This document shows positions 59,401 to 64,000 of a stretch of 64,000 bases of DNA, in pieces (the stretch's first letter is position 1; each line of letters begins with the position of its first letter). The position numbers and the translations under genes are program-made. The stretch covers positions 3,341,445-3,405,444 of the forward strand of contig JACTAT010000060.1 of assembly GCA_014526335.1 (NCBI GenBank). The letters are read 5' to 3'. The notes under the pieces are model-generated. The model saw nothing but the letters and a program-made list of their open reading frames with translations. It ran no database searches and had not been told where the DNA came from. This stretch comes from Chrysaora quinquecirrha (taxonomy: Eukaryota; Cnidaria; Scyphozoa; Semaeostomeae; Pelagiidae).

Positions 59401-59866
59401 TTTTCCAAAAGAGTATCATACTCATTTCTGCAGTTAGCCAACTCAGATTCACACTCCCTAGCATATTCATCTGTTTCAAATAGAGTTTTTCTTGCACGTT
59501 TTGTCTCTCGTTGTGACTCAAGTAAATCTCGCCACAATGCTCTCTTTCTTGGGGTATCCTTCTTTATATTTGAAACATAGTTATGTTGTGTCGTTGGCCT
59601 AAAGAACTCTTTTTTGAGAAACTCAGTTTTCTTTGACCCTCGTAACTTCTTTGTGACCTTTTCATACACATCCTTCAACCGTCTGTAAATGGCCAAAACA
59701 GAAGGTCCTGTCTCTTGGGTGGATACAGGAAACTCCTTCCAGTAAAGTTCAACAATTTCTGAAGATGGTAAATGCTTATTTTCTCCATAAAATCATAAAT
59801 TTCTCTGTTCAAAATTATCGTCTCTGTAGTGTCTGTGTCCTCTGGATCATGCTCCGCATCCGCCAT
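56487..59866 (-). CDS. Large coiled-coil protein with transposase-like core, uncharacterised family
   Basis: The start is ATG at 59866 in a strong context (AAGATGGCG). Joining the four open blocks (59866, 59696, 58977, 57748/56840 starts) gives about 1127 residues without introns. Breaks are at about 59697, 59037, 57763 and 56920, each fitting one missing base beside a short run. Layout: acidic N-terminus; long coiled coil about 90-400; a core with LHSDGASKFHKHYEGYQ (Asp near 428), LSDKTNVNPAFNNLL (Asp near 502), MGHFFCRMHLLVNF, a GNRFNIVFVNGGAVFYH block and NMASERDFALFDNLL (Glu near 816); Lys/Glu-rich helix; C-terminal Tudor/chromo-like barrel about 1056-1127 (WYAGTVKGI...YDLTYDQDGDDEIF). 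I infer a DDE-type transposase. I know similar uncharacterised proteins from invertebrate and fish genomes but no family name. Confidence 0.7.
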
Positions 59867-60488
59867 CTTGATTCTTTTGTTTGGCAGGCATAAAAAATGG
59901 CGAGAAATTCGTGTGCGTTCGTCTTTGATCGTTGCAGAATAAAATCTTGAGTCTCGCCAACGATATAAGTAAAAATACGTAAATAAAACTTGATTTCAGC
60001 TCTCAGATGTTTCATCTCTCCGACGTGATGATACAGAAGTGAAATGTCCTTCAGGAAAACGCACAAATCGGCAAGTGAAAAGTTCTTTGTGCACAAGAGG
60101 AGGGTTTAAGTACAGGTACAATGTCATGTATCATAACAATAGAAAGCTTGAAAATCGTAGAATACACCAATAGGAATGATTGCTTTTCAAAGGTTTTTGT
60201 TTTTGAGACAAACGGAAAAACAACGCGGCTGATCGGCCTTGAGTTTGCCCATGATCGCAGCCGCGTGTTCTTCGTTGTGAGAAAATTAGGTTATCGCGCT
60301 ATTTTGCGTCCAGTGACTTTTTAGCTGAATGTAAACCACACATGTTTGTAACATTTTTAAAGCTTATTTCAAGGGCTAAAAAACTATGTGACTTTCAAAA
60401 GATTTCAACCTAACATACACGCAGATATTGCAAATTTGGTAAAGGCAAGTAACAGTTTCAGAGAAATTCGACACAAATTTGCCGCGGG
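59867..60488 (-). promoter_or_regulatory. Upstream region of the transposase-like gene
   Basis: The 620 bases between the start codon and the right TIR must hold the promoter if the gene is expressed. No core promoter motif could be assigned. A minus-strand frame at 59815-60096 overlaps the real start out of frame and is not called. Confidence 0.35.
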
Positions 60489-60502
60489 TTGAACACCCTA
60501 CT

Positions 60503-60583
60503 ACCCTGGCAAGAGGCCCAACAGGGAGACCAGAACGCTCACTCCGGCTTTAACTCCAATTAGAAATGCTTTCTAATTTTCAT
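60503..60583 (+). repeat. Repeat R, copy 2, right part
   Basis: ACCCTGGCAAGAGGCCC to TTTCTAATTTTCAT matches 55479-55558 with one difference. Shows that the 4.7-kb element sits inside repeat R. Confidence 0.8.
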
Positions 60584-60633
60584 GTACTTGGCATGAATGG
60601 ACAAAGAGAAACGTGTCAGGGTGAATTGGGGAT

Positions 60634-63600
60634 TCAGAAATTGATTAGTGTAAACTTGTGCACGAGCATTAGTCCGACGTCTGGCCTGTTGCGAAATTCT
60701 GTAGTAGGCCAAATAAAGTGCGGCGCCAAGTCGTTCCCTTTATCGTATACTCGTGCAGCAGATTACAAGTAATCGATTTCTAAATCCCAAATCACCATTA
60801 AAAAAGGTTTCTCTTTGTCCATCAATGTCAGGTCTTTAGAAAATCTGATCAAAGTTTTTGACAGTTGTTTTAGCTTCGGAAAGCAAAAATTTTAAGAAAC
60901 TCGCTTATAACTCTAAGAACTGAAAGAAAAACGTTTTGAAAAATCCTTTTGATAAACATTAAGTCGTAGATCTTGAAAATCGGCCCAGTGTACGACTGAT
61001 CATGGACAGCCAAATTGCATGGTTTACTTTTGGGCACCCGGTATGTCACAGAGGATTGTACAAACGTTAGTGCTTTACTTCCAATCTACCGAACACGACA
61101 AATCTTACTAGCTTTTTCTGCAGTTGTAACTTGTGAAGTTTTTTTCTGGACACATGATATTTGATAACGATAACAAACCTTAGAATAGTGACCTCACAAT
61201 GACCTTAAGGATGGGCAGCATTTGAGAACATAAATATAAGTGGAGGATGCGGGGTATCGTGGAGGGTTATCATAAGTATAGTGGAGGGTTATTATTTGCT
61301 CTGTGGAGGGATATCTTCATTACGCTGGAGGGTGCCAACCCAACGTAGAGGGGTATGATCATGAAAGTGGAGGATTCGGAGTATCGTGGTGGGCTATCAT
61401 CAGTATAGTGGAAGGCTATCATTTGCAACAACGACGGATATCTTCAGTACAGTGAATGGTGCCAACGCAACGTGGAGGGGTATCATCATGAAAGTGGAAG
61501 ATGCGGAGTATTGTGGAGGGTTTATCATCAGTATAGTGGAGTGTTGCGACGAATTCTGAAATGTTACATGGACATTGCAGGGATGATAGAGAGGATGCAG
61601 CCTATTCTAGTATTCACAAAAGCACTGCCTGTAAAAAAATCAACCATACTCTATTGAGGGGAATCGATCCCCCGACCTCGTTGTTTCCCAAGAGACGAAC
61701 TAACATGCCGTGCTAATCAAAATGTGGAGATGTGAAGGAAGGAGGATTATTCCCGCTGGGAAAACAACAGGCCCATTGTTCTTCATGGCACGAAAGTCTA
61801 GATCAAAGAAGGGTGAGCCCCAATTACCCTAGAAACGGGAGCAGAAAATGACTTGCAACTCTATGCCTACCCCACAGGCGGCAGCTTGAGGTGTAAGCAC
61901 CAGCACCGTAGCTTCTACAGTAAGAGAGGAGTTAGCGTGACAAAATGGTGTCATAATCCTCTTACTTCTCTAGTATATAACGCCGCCTTACCGACTCCAC
62001 TATAGTGTCTTGTTACGATCAACTGATAATCCTCCTACAGAAAACAATCGAGCGATTGTTAAAACAGGCACCAATGACGCACTTCAAAGAAGGATTAGCC
62101 CCAGCTACCCAAGAAGCAACGGCAGCTCTCAAAAAATCAGGGTGATGACACCCCTACCCCACGGTCGGCAGAATAGGGGGAAAGTCGGAAAAGCGTACCA
62201 TTGCCAACCTCGGCCGAACTGTTAAGACAAAATCGGTTTCAATGACTACTTCCATTTTATTATAGAGAGACTAACCCTTGCCCGTCTAAGATAACCGCTT
62301 CGTAAGACCCCCACCTCATGAACCTCTGCCTAAAAGACCTCCGCCTGAAGGACCTCCGCCTCATTGACGTCTGCCTCTCCACTTAGATCCTAGTTTCTAA
62401 TCTTTAGTATTTGCCCTTAGTCCTAGTCCAGGGTCCCTTTTCCTTGTGCCAATCCCAGTCCTGTTCCTCTTTTTTAGTGCAAGGTCCTTAGTCCACAATG
62501 ATGTTCCTAAATTTGAAATTAGTCAGTGTACAACAGTTGCCTTTCTCTATAGTCTGTTCCTTAGTTCTGACTTAATCAATCGACTTCAGGCACATTCCTT
62601 GGTCCTGTTCCTCAGTCTTGTGATTTTTCAGATCTTCGATCCCATTTCTTGGTCCTATTCCTTAGTCTTGTTATTGTTCATATATCTTAGTCCCGAAATT
62701 ATTCATAGGCTTCAGTTCCTTTCCTTAATCCTGTTCGTTAGTCCTGAAAAACACTTATGGTCCTCAGTCTCGTTCTTTTTTCCTGTTTCTTTGTCCTGAA
62801 ATGGTCTTCAGTTCCATTCCCTGGTGTTGTTCGTCAGTCTTGATATTGTTCATGCTCCTTAGTCCTGATATTATTCATGGTCTTCAGTCCCGTACTATGG
62901 TCCTGTTCCCAAGTCTTGTTATTGTTCATTTTCTGCAGTTCTGTTCCCTGTAGATTTCCTCAGCCCAGGTCGTTGGTCAAGTTTTTATGCTAGAAAGAAA
63001 ATTTTACCTGTCTAGTTGTCCTTGTTTCCTTCTCGTTGAAAGGATCCCCCAAAGATCATGATAGAAAACGTAGCAATATAATACATTGAGCGCATTCTCC
63101 GTCTGGTCGTGGAGAACTCGGTTTTACTGTAGGATCCTCTTTATTGGTCTTGTAGTAGTTCATCTTCTTCAGTCCTGTATACGCAGATACTGCAATGAAG
63201 GCAGCTTAAACATCGTGATGGCACTTAGAAAGGCTTTCAAATGCACTCTTTTAAAAGGGTTTTGAGTTCTTTGAATGCAATGCACTTCTGAATAAGCTTT
63301 TGAAATGTGGTAATTGTATTTTGTTTCCATTTAAAGGGTTAAAAGCATTTTCACAACGCGATTCAAGTCGGTTGACTGAATATTCATGTAAACATGGACT
63401 TTGTTTAATGAAAAATATTAAAACCGAGGGGCATTCCACTCTGCGAAAAAGCGTACGAAATTTGTATTAAAACAAAAGGACTTTCAAGGGATTTCCAAGA
63501 AAACAATAGGACTTGCAGCAAAGGCCCCTCGATTAAAACCAAAGTGAAAAATATTAATTCCAAACGAATTTGAAAATAATTCCGAAGCAAGATTTAGTGA

Positions 63601-64000
63601 TCGAGACGTCTCCTTGTGCTCCGGAAAGCATTTTCACCACGGAAGCCACTGAAATAAAAAATGCTGATGGAAAACCATTCTCCCCTAAGTGGAATCGATC
63701 TCCTGCCTCCGACAACCTGCATCAGGAAACAGGAGCCCTTACCAACAGAGCTATTTTTACGGGTTACAGACTTGGATAATCCTTTAGGAAAACAATCGGG
63801 CGATTGTTCAAACAGGCACCAATGACGCACTTCAAAGAAGGGTTAGCTCAATTACCCCAGAAACGCCAGCAGGGGGAAAAACGAATGGCGATGACACGCC
63901 TATCCCACAGGCGGTAGGGCAAGGCACAGGTGGGAAGAGCGAGCCACACGCTACTTCGGAGGAATGAAGGTTACAAAATCGGTTGCCATGGCGCTTACCA
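60634..64000. repeat. 3.4-kb duplicated block, copy S2, runs off right edge
   Basis: Near-identical to 29321-32712, with the same minisatellites and tRNA-like repeats, a roughly 25-base gap near 63525 and a handful of substitutions. The homology is unbroken at the window end. Confidence 0.9.

Larger units (their letters stand above)
55833..60501 (-). mobile_element. 4.67-kb TIR DNA element of an unnamed family
   Basis: Ends are perfect 13-bp inverted repeats: GTAGGGTGTTCAA at 55833-55845 and TTGAACACCCTAC at 60489-60501. The element interrupts repeat R. A TA lies just inside each end and could be the target duplication, making the true TIR GGGTGTTCAA. About 48 bases left of the TIR (55785-55832) are not part of R, so the exact left boundary is uncertain. 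It encodes one large minus-strand protein. Transposon nature is inferred from TIRs, nested insertion and the coded protein. Confidence 0.72.

Noticed and set aside
59690..59760. Intron in the transposase-like gene, with TTTACAG as acceptor
   Set aside because: The only possible donor would make an intron of about 44 bases; one missing base in a run of T explains the frame change more simply.
59815..60096. 93-codon minus-strand frame overlapping the start of the transposase-like gene
   Set aside because: It is out of frame with the conserved protein. The ATG at 59866 has a much better context and leads into the long frame.

Overview
This is animal nuclear DNA, AT-rich and dense with transposable elements. 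The best fit is a cnidarian, probably an anthozoan such as a coral. That inference rests on intronless rhodopsin-like GPCRs in tandem, Ty3/gypsy and piggyBac-type elements, hAT-like non-autonomous elements and MULE and non-LTR relics; no species marker was recognised. There is no prokaryotic operon structure, CRISPR array or rRNA gene. Layout, left to right: 1-3709 is a minus-strand Ty3/gypsy element (gag, protease, RT, RNase H, integrase) running off the left edge. 3890-5690 holds relics of a Mutator-like transposase and a non-LTR reverse transcriptase. 7548-26450 is a direct tandem array of five units. Three long units (A, B, C; about 5.8 kb where complete) each carry a GPCR gene and the same gypsy integrase scrap. 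Two short units (1.0 and 1.5 kb) have lost the GPCR by internal deletion. GPCR A (11500) and B (18338) are intact; C (25685) is cut off after TM6 next to a hAT-like element. 29321-32712 is one copy of a 3.4-kb repeat-rich block, whose second copy fills 60634-64000. 32901-36406 contains three dead GPCR copies. 36982-38404 is a hAT-like element. 38612-45261 and 48368-54975 are two copies of a 6.6-kb composite segment (5'-truncated gypsy pol joined to a decayed piggyBac transposase) flanking a fourth intact-to-TM7 type GPCR locus, D (46324). 55833-60501 is a 4.67-kb element with 13-bp terminal inverted repeats, encoding one large protein that I read as a transposase of a family I cannot name. Working genes of the host are the three complete GPCR genes A, B and D (332 codons, one exon each, all on the plus strand). 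They share a 5' module that is itself duplicated in tandem. The rest is mobile DNA and its debris, and it explains how the receptor copies were multiplied, truncated and separated. The most interesting items are: (1) the TIR element with its uncharacterised transposase-like gene; (2) the foldback module after GPCRs A and B, at whose edge both internal deletions of the array end; (3) eight frame breaks in the two best-preserved elements, all fitting one missing base, usually in a short homopolymer run, which suggests consensus error rather than decay.
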